The notes under the pieces were generated by a model that saw only the letters and a program-made list of their open reading frames with translations, made no database searches and was not told where the DNA came from. A stretch of DNA of 64,000 nucleotides from Streptomyces sp. CB01580 (lineage in GTDB: Bacteria; Actinomycetota; Actinomycetes; Streptomycetales; Streptomycetaceae), in assembly GCF_001905795.1 (NCBI RefSeq), contig NZ_LIXJ01000004.1, positions 428,409 to 492,408 on the forward strand, written 5' to 3'. Shown here piece by piece: positions 1-7,123 of this stretch; within the stretch, counting starts at the first letter, position 1; each line of letters starts with the position of its first letter. The position numbers were made by a program, and so were the translations under genes.

Positions 1-223
1 TGACCTGCTGCACGACGTGGTGATGCAGCAGCCATGACGCGAGGGTCAGCGCGAAGGTGGTCTTCCCCGCGCCGGGGGTGGCGACCGCGAGAAAGTCGCG
101 CGGCTGGTCCTGGATGTACTTCTCCATGGCGCCCTGCTGCCAGGCTCGCAGCTTCCCGGCCGTGCCCCAGGGGGCGCGGCCGGGAAAGGCGGGTGAGAGG
201 TGGTGGGAGGCGGTAGTAGTCAC
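1..223 (-). CDS. DEAD/DEAH-box-type helicase, N-terminal fragment
   Basis: The minus-strand frame opens with a GTG at 223-221 and runs off the left edge, so only the first 74 codons are visible. The fragment contains a Walker A motif (ATPGAGKT) after a Trp-Gln-Gln stretch (LRAWQQGAMEKY) typical of the Q-motif region of superfamily 2 helicases. The protein would be a cytoplasmic ATP-dependent helicase, and its motor motifs II-VI lie outside the window. The helicase call rests on Walker A plus the preceding Q-like region, so the exact subfamily is open. Nothing in the roughly 160 bases upstream decides its regulation. Confidence 0.7.
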   Translation of the reverse strand, partial: MTTTASHHLSPAFPGRAPWGTAGKLRAWQQGAMEKYIQDQPRDFLAVATPGAGKTTFALTLASWLLHHHVVQQV

Positions 224-382
224 GGTCTCCGGTTCGGGTCTCTCGGGTACGTGGGTGCTGTCCGTACGGGCCGGGACGGACCCGCAGGCGATACGACAAC
301 CGGGCCACCCTACCGGTGGGCGGGGCGGAACCGCGTACAGACGAACGGCGGTTCGTCCGCGCTGAGACCGCCCTCACAAACG

Positions 383-565
383 TCACAAAACGACGTCACG
401 CGCGGCAGATGCTGGGAGCCTCTCCGCGATCCTCTGCCTGTCGAGAGCCCCCTTGCACACGTCCAGTACGAACTTCTCGGCCTCGCCGACGTCGAAGCCC
501 GCGCCCAGCCGATGCCCGTTGACATGCGGGAAGACCCGGGTCGCACACCAGGCGACGCGTTGGTG
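383..565 (-). pseudogene. Doc/Fic-type toxin remnant (C-terminal 60 residues)
   Basis: The last 60 residues of a minus-strand reading frame ending at the TGA at 383-385 resemble the C-terminus of Doc (death-on-curing) toxins. RVAWCATRVFPHVNGHRLG corresponds to the usual helix RLAWLATVVFLDLNGH, and it is followed by an acidic stretch, EAEKFVLDVCKGALD, matching the terminal helices of Doc. The catalytic motif HPFxxGNKR, which should lie just upstream, is absent, because the frame there runs into the 3' end of the MFS gene. I therefore call it a decayed toxin without a recognisable antitoxin. The 566-642 stretch between it and the transporter is a run of short GC-rich repeats (GAGCGGTGCCCGGCC-like) that may terminate the transporter transcript. 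Confidence 0.55.
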
Positions 566-642
566 AGCAGTGCCCGGCCGGGCCGAGCGATGCCGGGCCT
601 CGCCGAGCGGTGCCCGGCCGCGCCGGACGATGGCGGGCCAGG

Positions 643-2133
643 CTAAGCCTTGGCCCGCACCCGGGACGCCACCCACGCCCCCACCAGCGCCACCCCCGCC
701 ATCGGCAGGAAGACCGCCGCGAACGCCCCCGGATGCGAACCGGACCCGCCCGCCGCCACCGCCTCGTGCACGGCACCCACCGTCCCGCCGCCGAGCGCCG
801 CGAAGGCGGCACCGCCCGCGGCGAGCAGCAGGACGTTGGACAACCCGTCGGAGATCTGGAGGGCGGCGGAGTTCGCCCCGGCCTCCTCCGGCGCCGACAG
901 CTTCAGCAGCAGCACGCTCGTCGACGCGATCACCATGCCCATGCCGAAGCAGCCGAAGGCCCAGGCCACGGCGAGGGTCCAGACCGGCACGGCGTCGATC
1001 AGCACGGACGGCGCGGCGGCGATCGCGGCGGCGACCAGCACCATGCCGCCCACCATCAGGCGTTCCCGGTACGGCTCCAGGCGCGGCCGGGACTGCACGA
1101 ACGAACCGAGAGCCCAGGTCCCGCCCCCGGCCGCGAGCGAGAGCCCGGCCAGCGTCGGGCTCAGCCCACGCTCGGTCACCAGCATCAGCGGTACGAACGA
1201 CTCGGCGGCGATGAACGAACCGGCCGCCACCCCGCGCAACAGCACCACGGACGGCAGTCCGCGCGCCGCCCGGCCGGTACCCGGCGGCAGCAACCCGCGC
1301 ACGGCGGGCACGAGCAGGGCGAAGCCCGCGGCGGCCGGCAGCAGCGCGAACCAGTTCCGCTGCTGCCCGGCGTACTGGAGCAGTCCGGCGCCCAGCGAGA
1401 TGCCGAGCGCGAGCAGGATGCGACGGCGGTCGTACGGTTCGGCGCCCGCCGAGGGGTCGGGCGGCCCAGAGGCCCGGCGCCGGATCGCGGGCAGCGCGAG
1501 CGCCAGCGGGAACACCACCAGTACGGGGATGCCGATGAAGACCCACCGCCACCCCAGGTGTTCGGTCACCGTGCCGGAGGCGAGCGGCCCGACGACGGAC
1601 GGGATCACCCAGCTCGCCGCGAACGCCGCCATGATCGACGGTCGCAGCCGCTCCGGATAGGCCCGGCTGATCACCACGTACAGCGCCACGATCACCAGCC
1701 CGCCGCCGAGCCCCTGCACGGCCCGCCCCGCGACGAACAGCCACATGGTCCCCGCGGTCCCGGACAGCAGCAGCCCGACCCCGAACGCGCTGATCCCGGC
1801 GGCGAGCGGCCCCAGCGGCCCCCGCCGGTCGGCCCACTGCCCGGACAGCACCATGGCGAACAGGCTGGTCGTGAAGTACGCGGAGAACGCGAACGCGTAC
1901 AGCGGAATACCGTCCAGCTCCCGCGCGGCCACCGGCATCGCGGTCCCCACGGCGGTCGCCTCGAAGGCGATCAGGAACACGACGGAGACGATGCCGATGC
2001 TGAGCGCCCGGTACGACCGCCCGAGCACCCCGCCGGTCTCGGCGAGCGCGGTGGAGGACAGGGCCGAAGCCGGTATGGGCGGTTCGTCGGTGGCGGTGCC
2101 GGTATCGGCGTCTCGGGGTTCCAGGGCACTCAT
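643..2133 (-). CDS. MFS efflux transporter (DHA-type)
   Basis: A 496-residue protein with a polar N-terminus of about 40 residues followed by some 14 hydrophobic segments, the size and layout of drug:H+ antiporter family MFS exporters. The loop GQWADRRGPLGPLA at about residue 104 is the MFS motif A region. It would act in the cytoplasmic membrane as a proton-driven exporter, and the substrate cannot be read from sequence. The ATG at 2133 was chosen because it gives the expected short cytoplasmic lead. It is transcribed divergently from the tRNA-Cys gene at 2321. No dedicated regulator gene is adjacent, so control is unknown. Confidence 0.85.
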   Translation of the reverse strand: MSALEPRDADTGTATDEPPIPASALSSTALAETGGVLGRSYRALSIGIVSVVFLIAFEATAVGTAMPVAARELDGIPLYAFAFSAYFTTSLFAMVLSGQWADRRGPLGPLAAGISAFGVGLLLSGTAGTMWLFVAGRAVQGLGGGLVIVALYVVISRAYPERLRPSIMAAFAASWVIPSVVGPLASGTVTEHLGWRWVFIGIPVLVVFPLALALPAIRRRASGPPDPSAGAEPYDRRRILLALGISLGAGLLQYAGQQRNWFALLPAAAGFALLVPAVRGLLPPGTGRAARGLPSVVLLRGVAAGSFIAAESFVPLMLVTERGLSPTLAGLSLAAGGGTWALGSFVQSRPRLEPYRERLMVGGMVLVAAAIAAAPSVLIDAVPVWTLAVAWAFGCFGMGMVIASTSVLLLKLSAPEEAGANSAALQISDGLSNVLLLAAGGAAFAALGGGTVGAVHEAVAAGGSGSHPGAFAAVFLPMAGVALVGAWVASRVRAKA

Positions 2134-2320
2134 GGCCCCAGAGTAAGGGGCATACGTGCAGGTGGGCCCTGTCGGGAGGAGGTCCTCCGCTAGGCCGTTG
2201 GTCGTAGGACCGGAACCCCCCGTTCGTGAACGCCGTATGGCAGTCCCGTTGCACCCCGCCCCGCGCCCTTGAGCCGCCCCGGTCCGCGCCTCTACGGTCG
2301 AACCACGACGAGGAACACAT

Positions 2321-2395
2321 GACCGTGTGCCCGAGTGGTTCAGGGGCTCGACTGCAACTCGAGTTACACCGGTTCGAATCCGGTCACGGTCTCCA
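2321..2395 (+). tRNA. tRNA-Cys (GCA)
   Basis: The cloverleaf is complete. The 7-bp acceptor stem GACCGTG pairs with CACGGTC. The D-arm has a CCC/GGG stem, the anticodon stem CTCGA/TCGAG encloses the loop CTGCAAC with anticodon GCA at 2354-2356, and the T-arm is ACCGG-TTCGAAT-CCGGT. The discriminator base is T (U73), the known identity element for cysteinyl-tRNA synthetase, and the 3' CCA is encoded. The accessory island begins immediately downstream. Confidence 0.95.
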
Positions 2396-2482
2396 TCGGC
2401 GGTTCAGGATCCTGGATCCCCCGGCAACGCCCCGCCCATCGAACCCGAGGCGTCAGCCGATCAGGGCCAGGTCAGGACCGCA

Positions 2483-3139
2483 TCAGGACCGGGGCGTCAG
2501 CACCGCCTTCTCTGGCAGCCCGCCGTTGTTCTCGCACTGCAACTTCTTGGCCACGGCCAAGGAAGCGGCATGGATGATCGTCATGTTCTCCGCAAAGTGC
2601 TCCAGCGTGTTCTGCGCGGTGGCCTTCCCGTGGGTGAAGTTGCCGTAGATGCGCATCGGATGTTCCTTCGACCCCTTGAACTGAGGGCTCACACACTCGA
2701 AATAGAGAGAAGCTCCTGCAGGGGCCGCCTCGGACCGCTTCCCCATGGTGTAGTAGTGCCGACCACTCACATACTTGTCGTTCACATCCTGCGGCGGATA
2801 CATATCAAAATTGATCTTCGCATCGCTCATCATTCCACCTCCTTTCGGGCTCAGCTCGCACAGCCTGCCTCCTGGCGCCCACCTGTGCCCCGACTCGTAC
2901 CCGGCCTTCAGCCCGTCAACGACTCGTTGCATACCTTTCGAACTGCTCCAGGAAAAGGACGTCGCATCCGTGACGGTCTCAACTGTCCTCTCCAGCGGAC
3001 CCGCGAACAGCCCTTCACACACCTGCGCTGCCCCGACATGGTCCGGAGGCTCCTCCTCGCCGCAGCCTGCCGCACCCACTCCGAAAGTCGCCACCATCCC
3101 GACAGCACACCAAACGCGTCGCGATCGAACCGACCTCAT
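2483..3139 (-). CDS. secreted lipoprotein of unknown function
   Basis: A 218-residue protein beginning MRSVRSRRVW, with a hydrophobic signal segment and a lipobox VGAAGC (Cys26) followed by an acidic GEEEPPDH spacer. It is therefore predicted to be exported, diacylated and anchored on the outer face of the membrane. The ATG at 3139 was preferred over upstream in-frame starts because a GGGAGGGG ribosome-binding site sits about 8 bases before it and the signal peptide then begins correctly. It lies 37 bases downstream of the long WXG-like gene and is probably the third gene of the same operon. The mature domain has a few cysteines (AQVCEGLF, RLCEL, YFECVS, LQCENN) that could form disulfides. 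I recognise no family. Confidence 0.75.
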   Translation of the reverse strand: MRSVRSRRVWCAVGMVATFGVGAAGCGEEEPPDHVGAAQVCEGLFAGPLERTVETVTDATSFSWSSSKGMQRVVDGLKAGYESGHRWAPGGRLCELSPKGGGMMSDAKINFDMYPPQDVNDKYVSGRHYYTMGKRSEAAPAGASLYFECVSPQFKGSKEHPMRIYGNFTHGKATAQNTLEHFAENMTIIHAASLAVAKKLQCENNGGLPEKAVLTPRS

Positions 3140-3176
3140 ACGCCTCACCCCTCCCGCGCACCTCACCGAACTGGAC

Positions 3177-5519
3177 TCACGTCTGAGGATCATTGCCCTG
3201 CTGCTGCGCACGGTCGTTCCCGACCCCATATCCGATCCGCATCGACTCCTTCAAGTCCTGGCGAAAATCGGAGTCGACAGCAGTTGCATGCCTCTCCAGG
3301 AAATTTTCCATGGGCGCCTCAGCCATGGACTCGCCACCGCTAAACACCTTGCTCTTCTCTTCCCGAGTGAGTTCCTCAATCTTTTCCTTGTGTTCATCCA
3401 CGGACTGGTCGGACAGGTCCCCGATGAAATTTCCGATGACGTTTTCCACGAGTCCGCTACCCGCATCAGTCCCCACCTCGATAAGTGTTGCCGCCGCACC
3501 TGCGGCTGCAACGGGCGGCAGAAAGGCAACCCCTGCGGCGATGCCTACACCGGCTCCGAACTCGATCCAGCCGGAACGGGCGGCCACGGCCTTCTCGTAA
3601 TCCTCTTGATCCTTCATCTTCGATGCCACGACCTGATCCGCACGGGCCTGGTCGAGCATGCCCTGCACCTCCGCGCCCGTACCCACCACTGCCCGCGCGC
3701 CACCCTCGTTGATCTTGCCGTCCGGACCCACTTGGCGCTCCAGCATGTTGGAACTGTAAATCTGCTCGGCAGTAGAGACTGTCGCATATGCGTCTGGGTG
3801 ATGCCCCAGGGTGGTGAGGAATCTACGCGTGACGGCTCTTACTTCACCTTCTTCCATGTCGGAGAAGTCGAGACGCCCCTCCGATCCATTGCCTGACGCA
3901 AAGAGACTGCCCGGATCGCGCTTTTCCAGGCCCCAGTTGATGTCGTCGATGTACCCGGCAGCCATGACCCCGAGGCTGCCGGACATCGCTTCATGCGTAT
4001 TGGGCAGGCCGGCATCTGTGCCGTACTTCTCCATGACCATGCGCATGACGTTGGCGTTGTCCGCGTCCCGTGTGACACCCTCATGCGGGCTGTCGTGCGG
4101 ATAGCCGAGAGTCGCCGCCTCCAATGCGTGCCCCAGTGAGGCCGGCATGTAGTCGAGCGCCTTCTTCTGTTCCTTCGGGTCGAGCGAGTCGACGTCTCCG
4201 TAGGACGTCCACTTCTCGTTCCCGAAGAAGTCGAGGTAATTCCCGATGGCCGCATCATCCTCGCCTTTGCCGAGGTTGGCCGTCGCACCCTTGTTGACCG
4301 TGCCGTCCTCGTTGTACGCAGTCGGCTCATCGGCGAAGAAGTGTTTCGCCGCATCGGGGCTGTGTCCGAGCGCCTCCAGCATGGACACGGTCGGATCGTA
4401 GCCGGAGCCATTGACGCCCGAGGGGTTGAACGGGTTCTTAAACGGGCTGTTCACCACCTTGTTCTGCGCGAAGAGGTAGGGGTCCTTCTGGTGCAGCTGG
4501 GCCACATGCTCGGCGATCGGGTTGAGGAACTTCGCGTCATAGTTTCCATACCGCATGATGCCGCCAAGCAACTGGTAGCCGAAGGGGCTGTTGCTGTCGT
4601 ACTTGGCCAGTGGGACGTGCTGCGTGCCCAGCTTTCGCAGCTCCGGACCCCATTTGTCGCTGAACTCCTTGTCGTGTGACGCGGTGGCCAGGTTGAGCCC
4701 CAGATTCTTCTGGAGATCCTGGGCATCCTTGAGCCGCTCCTTGTCGACCTTTCCGTAATCGTACGTGTCCGTCGAGAGCTGCCCAAAGAACGCAAGGGAC
4801 TTCTCCGGACCGAGCTTCTCGTAGAAGTTCTTCGCGAATTCCGGTGATCTGGCGTTGTCGCGAAGCAGTTCGTTGAGCGCCTGGAGTTCGGTGTGCGTGA
4901 GGTCGCGGCCCTTGGCGGCGAGTGCGGCAGCGCGGGCCGCCTCCTCCTGGTCCAGTTTCGTGTACTTCGGCGCGTTGAAGTCCTGACGGTCGGTGACGTT
5001 GGCCTCAAGCGCGTTCTTGAACGCGATATCCGTGTCGTTGCAGTTGTCGACGATGAGGCCGATCTTCTTCTGCCACGCCTCGATACTGGCCTTCTCCTTG
5101 CGCAGGAGTTCGGAGTAATCGGGGTCGTGCCGTGCGGCCGGAATCTCCGAAACAGGATGCCGGGCCGTGACCTTGCCCTTGGCATCGACATGAACTCCAG
5201 CCGCCGGTCCCTCGTCGTCCCGAATGCTAATCAGGTCGTCCTTGGCCTTCTTGATGGCCGTGTGGGCGTCCTCAAGGATCTGTTTGACGCCCTTGGCCTC
5301 GGCCGCCGCGTCCCCGAACTCCTTCGCGGTCTTCCCGATGAATCCCCTGGTGACCCCGGCGTTGACGCCCTCCCACTCGGCCTTGCCCGCCTTCGCCTTC
5401 ATGCCGTTGCGAGCATCCTCGGCCAAACGCTCCAGCTTGGTGACCATCTCGGACCAGTCATCGGCGGCCGTCTTCAGCTTGCCCACGGGCGCGTCGACGA
5501 CGTCCTCGAACTTCAGCAT
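3177..5519 (-). CDS. large WXG100-like / ESX-type protein of unknown function
   Basis: A 780-residue protein starting MLKFEDVVDAPVGKLK. Residues 1-110 are a helical, charged WXG100-like region (DDWSEMVTKLERLAEDARNGM, then WEGVNAGVTRGFIGKTAKEF). Next comes a mainly helical body rich in Asp, Asn and Lys. Near residues 660-715 there is a Gly/Ala-rich hydrophobic hairpin (GAGVGIAAGVAFLPPVAAAG) that could insert into a membrane. There is no Sec signal peptide, as expected for type VII substrates. The ATG at 5519 has a GGGGGG site about 9 bases upstream. It follows the 144-residue gene by 20 bases and precedes the lipoprotein. Its codon third positions are noticeably less GC-biased than the flanking core genes. 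It may correspond to the long uncharacterised DUF6571-type Streptomyces proteins, which I could not verify. Confidence 0.6.
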   Translation of the reverse strand: MLKFEDVVDAPVGKLKTAADDWSEMVTKLERLAEDARNGMKAKAGKAEWEGVNAGVTRGFIGKTAKEFGDAAAEAKGVKQILEDAHTAIKKAKDDLISIRDDEGPAAGVHVDAKGKVTARHPVSEIPAARHDPDYSELLRKEKASIEAWQKKIGLIVDNCNDTDIAFKNALEANVTDRQDFNAPKYTKLDQEEAARAAALAAKGRDLTHTELQALNELLRDNARSPEFAKNFYEKLGPEKSLAFFGQLSTDTYDYGKVDKERLKDAQDLQKNLGLNLATASHDKEFSDKWGPELRKLGTQHVPLAKYDSNSPFGYQLLGGIMRYGNYDAKFLNPIAEHVAQLHQKDPYLFAQNKVVNSPFKNPFNPSGVNGSGYDPTVSMLEALGHSPDAAKHFFADEPTAYNEDGTVNKGATANLGKGEDDAAIGNYLDFFGNEKWTSYGDVDSLDPKEQKKALDYMPASLGHALEAATLGYPHDSPHEGVTRDADNANVMRMVMEKYGTDAGLPNTHEAMSGSLGVMAAGYIDDINWGLEKRDPGSLFASGNGSEGRLDFSDMEEGEVRAVTRRFLTTLGHHPDAYATVSTAEQIYSSNMLERQVGPDGKINEGGARAVVGTGAEVQGMLDQARADQVVASKMKDQEDYEKAVAARSGWIEFGAGVGIAAGVAFLPPVAAAGAAATLIEVGTDAGSGLVENVIGNFIGDLSDQSVDEHKEKIEELTREEKSKVFSGGESMAEAPMENFLERHATAVDSDFRQDLKESMRIGYGVGNDRAQQQGNDPQT

Positions 5520-5539
5520 GTACCCATCCCCCCGATGCA

Positions 5540-5974
5540 CTACTTCAAATACTCGTTCAGCTTGGAGATCGAAATCAGATCACCAGCAATCTGGACGTCG
5601 TCCTTCGTATGGGCCGCCTTGCTGTAGTCGAGATGATTCGAGATCTGCGCACAGGCATTCAGAAGCGTCCTCAGTTGTGTGTTCCACCGGTCATGGACCT
5701 TCAGCAGCGCCGATCCGCTCGAAAAGTTGCCGTTGGTCAACGCGAGCGACGCCTCGAACGTCGAAGGTCGGGCATGGTCACCGTCCTTGGAAAGCCGAGT
5801 ATGCAACCCGTATGCCTCATTCCCAATGGCACCCAAGTTGTCCTGATTTACCGCCAGATCGGCCGCACCGGCTCCGCTTGACCCGCCTTTTCCGTCATCA
5901 ACACCGTTGAGTCTCGTATCGACCCGTTGTGTCGACTCCGCACGAAGCGCTGCCCACTCCTCGTCAAACGTCAC
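5540..5974 (-). CDS. small helical partner of the WXG-like protein
   Basis: A 144-residue protein starting at a GTG (5974) with GGAG about 8 bases upstream; the sequence begins VTFDEEWAALRAES. It is soluble and predicted helical, with a disordered Gly/Ser linker at residues 27-36 (GVDDGKGGSSGAG). No signal peptide or membrane segment is visible. It is the first gene of a probable three-gene operon with the long WXG-like protein and the lipoprotein. Size and position fit a partner or chaperone of the long protein, as ESX substrates usually come in pairs; that is inference. No named family was recognised. Confidence 0.65.
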   Translation of the reverse strand: MTFDEEWAALRAESTQRVDTRLNGVDDGKGGSSGAGAADLAVNQDNLGAIGNEAYGLHTRLSKDGDHARPSTFEASLALTNGNFSSGSALLKVHDRWNTQLRTLLNACAQISNHLDYSKAAHTKDDVQIAGDLISISKLNEYLK

Positions 5975-6119
5975 GGGTTCTCCACGTTCCCTTCCCCCTG
6001 AACATTGCCGCGGCCGCGGTCGCGGGCCCGTCGATGACTCAAGATATCTGGACGATTTTGTCTGCGGGAAGCCGGGACGCGATGCTCCGGCCCATTGACG
6101 AGTGGCGCCCCCGTTTTCA

Positions 6120-6144
6120 CCATGACCCTCAACAAGGGTCATGG
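6120..6144. promoter_or_regulatory. perfect 10-bp inverted repeat, candidate operator
   Basis: The arms CCATGACCCT and AGGGTCATGG flank a 5-base spacer (CAACA). The element sits in the 243-base divergent region between the WXG-like operon (leftward, start 5974) and the pseudokinase/kinase operon (rightward, start 6218). A symmetrical site of this size placed between divergent operons is the usual form of a dimeric repressor operator. No run of T follows on either strand, so a terminator is less likely. The regulator is unknown. Confidence 0.5.
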
Positions 6145-6217
6145 GCACGGCCGTTGGGATCACCATCTGCGGGACTGAGTAGGCTGCTCGTGTTCCGTGA
6201 CGTCCGGGGGTCCCTGC

Positions 6218-7123
6218 ATGCAACAGCCACACCGCTCCCCCGCCCGGCGGATCGGCCCCTACACGGTCATCACGAGGCTGGATCCGACCGACCCCGGGGC
6301 ATCGCCCGTTCCCGAGCAACGTTTCATCGCACGCAGCGCGGACGGCGACCGGACTTCGGTGGTGAGCGTCCCGCTGGACAACGCGACTTCCGCTCGATTC
6401 CTCGTCGAGGCACAGGCATCCCGATGCCATCTCGGTCCGTGGTTCGCTCCCGTCACCGAGTGCGCGGACCCCGGCCTGCCCGTGTGGTGCGCGCGCCCGT
6501 ACCTGCCCGCCGTCCCGTTGCCGACGGCCCTGGCCGTCCACGGGGGTCCGTTCCCCGACGACACGCTACGGGACCTGGGCGCCCGTCTGGCGGGGACGAT
6601 AGCCATCGCCCATGCCTCCGGACTGGCGTATGCCGGGGTGTCCCCCGCCTCCGTACTGCTGGCAGGGGACGGTCCGCGACTCACCTGCTTCGGTGCGGTC
6701 CGGACCGCCGCCGAGGACGGACAACCGCGCTCCGGACTTCCCGGCCTGGAGCCAGGCAGCCTCCCACCCGAACAGGCGGCGGGCGGACGACCTCGGCCAC
6801 CGGGCGACGTCTATGCGCTGGGCGCCGTGCTCGCGTACGCGGCGACCGGCCACACCGTCCCCGAACGGGATGAACTTCCCGTCATGCTGCGTTCACTCGT
6901 GCCGGCCTGCCTCTCCCGGGATCCCGCGGCCCGCCCCCGGGCGATCGACGTACTCCAGGCCCTCTCGCCCGACTCGCCCACCTCACCGGTCGCCACCGTC
7001 CTGGACCTGGAACCGGAAGCACACCGTATGCGGCTGCCCGGCCGGGTGATCGCGGCGATCGCCCAGCAGTCCGCGTCGGTTCTCGCAGCAGACGTCCAAC
7101 GCCATCCGGAAGCTGACGAATGA
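6218..7123 (+). CDS. Ser/Thr protein pseudokinase
   Basis: A 301-residue Hanks-type kinase-fold protein that has lost its catalytic residues. The segment HASGLAYAGVSPASVLLAG (about residues 132-150) aligns with the normal catalytic loop HAAGVVHRDLKPSNVLL. HRD has become YAG, and the Lys and Asn are replaced by Ser. DFG has become CFG (residues 158-160). No GxGxxG loop or VAxK lysine is visible near the N-terminus. C-lobe features such as DVYALGAVLAYAATG and CLSRDPAARPRA are intact, so the fold is probably kept. The ATG at 6218 was preferred to the GTG at 6197. The stop overlaps the next kinase start (ATGA), implying coupled translation. The likely role is a scaffold or allosteric partner of the downstream kinase (inference). 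Confidence 0.8.
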   Translation: MQQPHRSPARRIGPYTVITRLDPTDPGASPVPEQRFIARSADGDRTSVVSVPLDNATSARFLVEAQASRCHLGPWFAPVTECADPGLPVWCARPYLPAVPLPTALAVHGGPFPDDTLRDLGARLAGTIAIAHASGLAYAGVSPASVLLAGDGPRLTCFGAVRTAAEDGQPRSGLPGLEPGSLPPEQAAGGRPRPPGDVYALGAVLAYAATGHTVPERDELPVMLRSLVPACLSRDPAARPRAIDVLQALSPDSPTSPVATVLDLEPEAHRMRLPGRVIAAIAQQSASVLAADVQRHPEADE

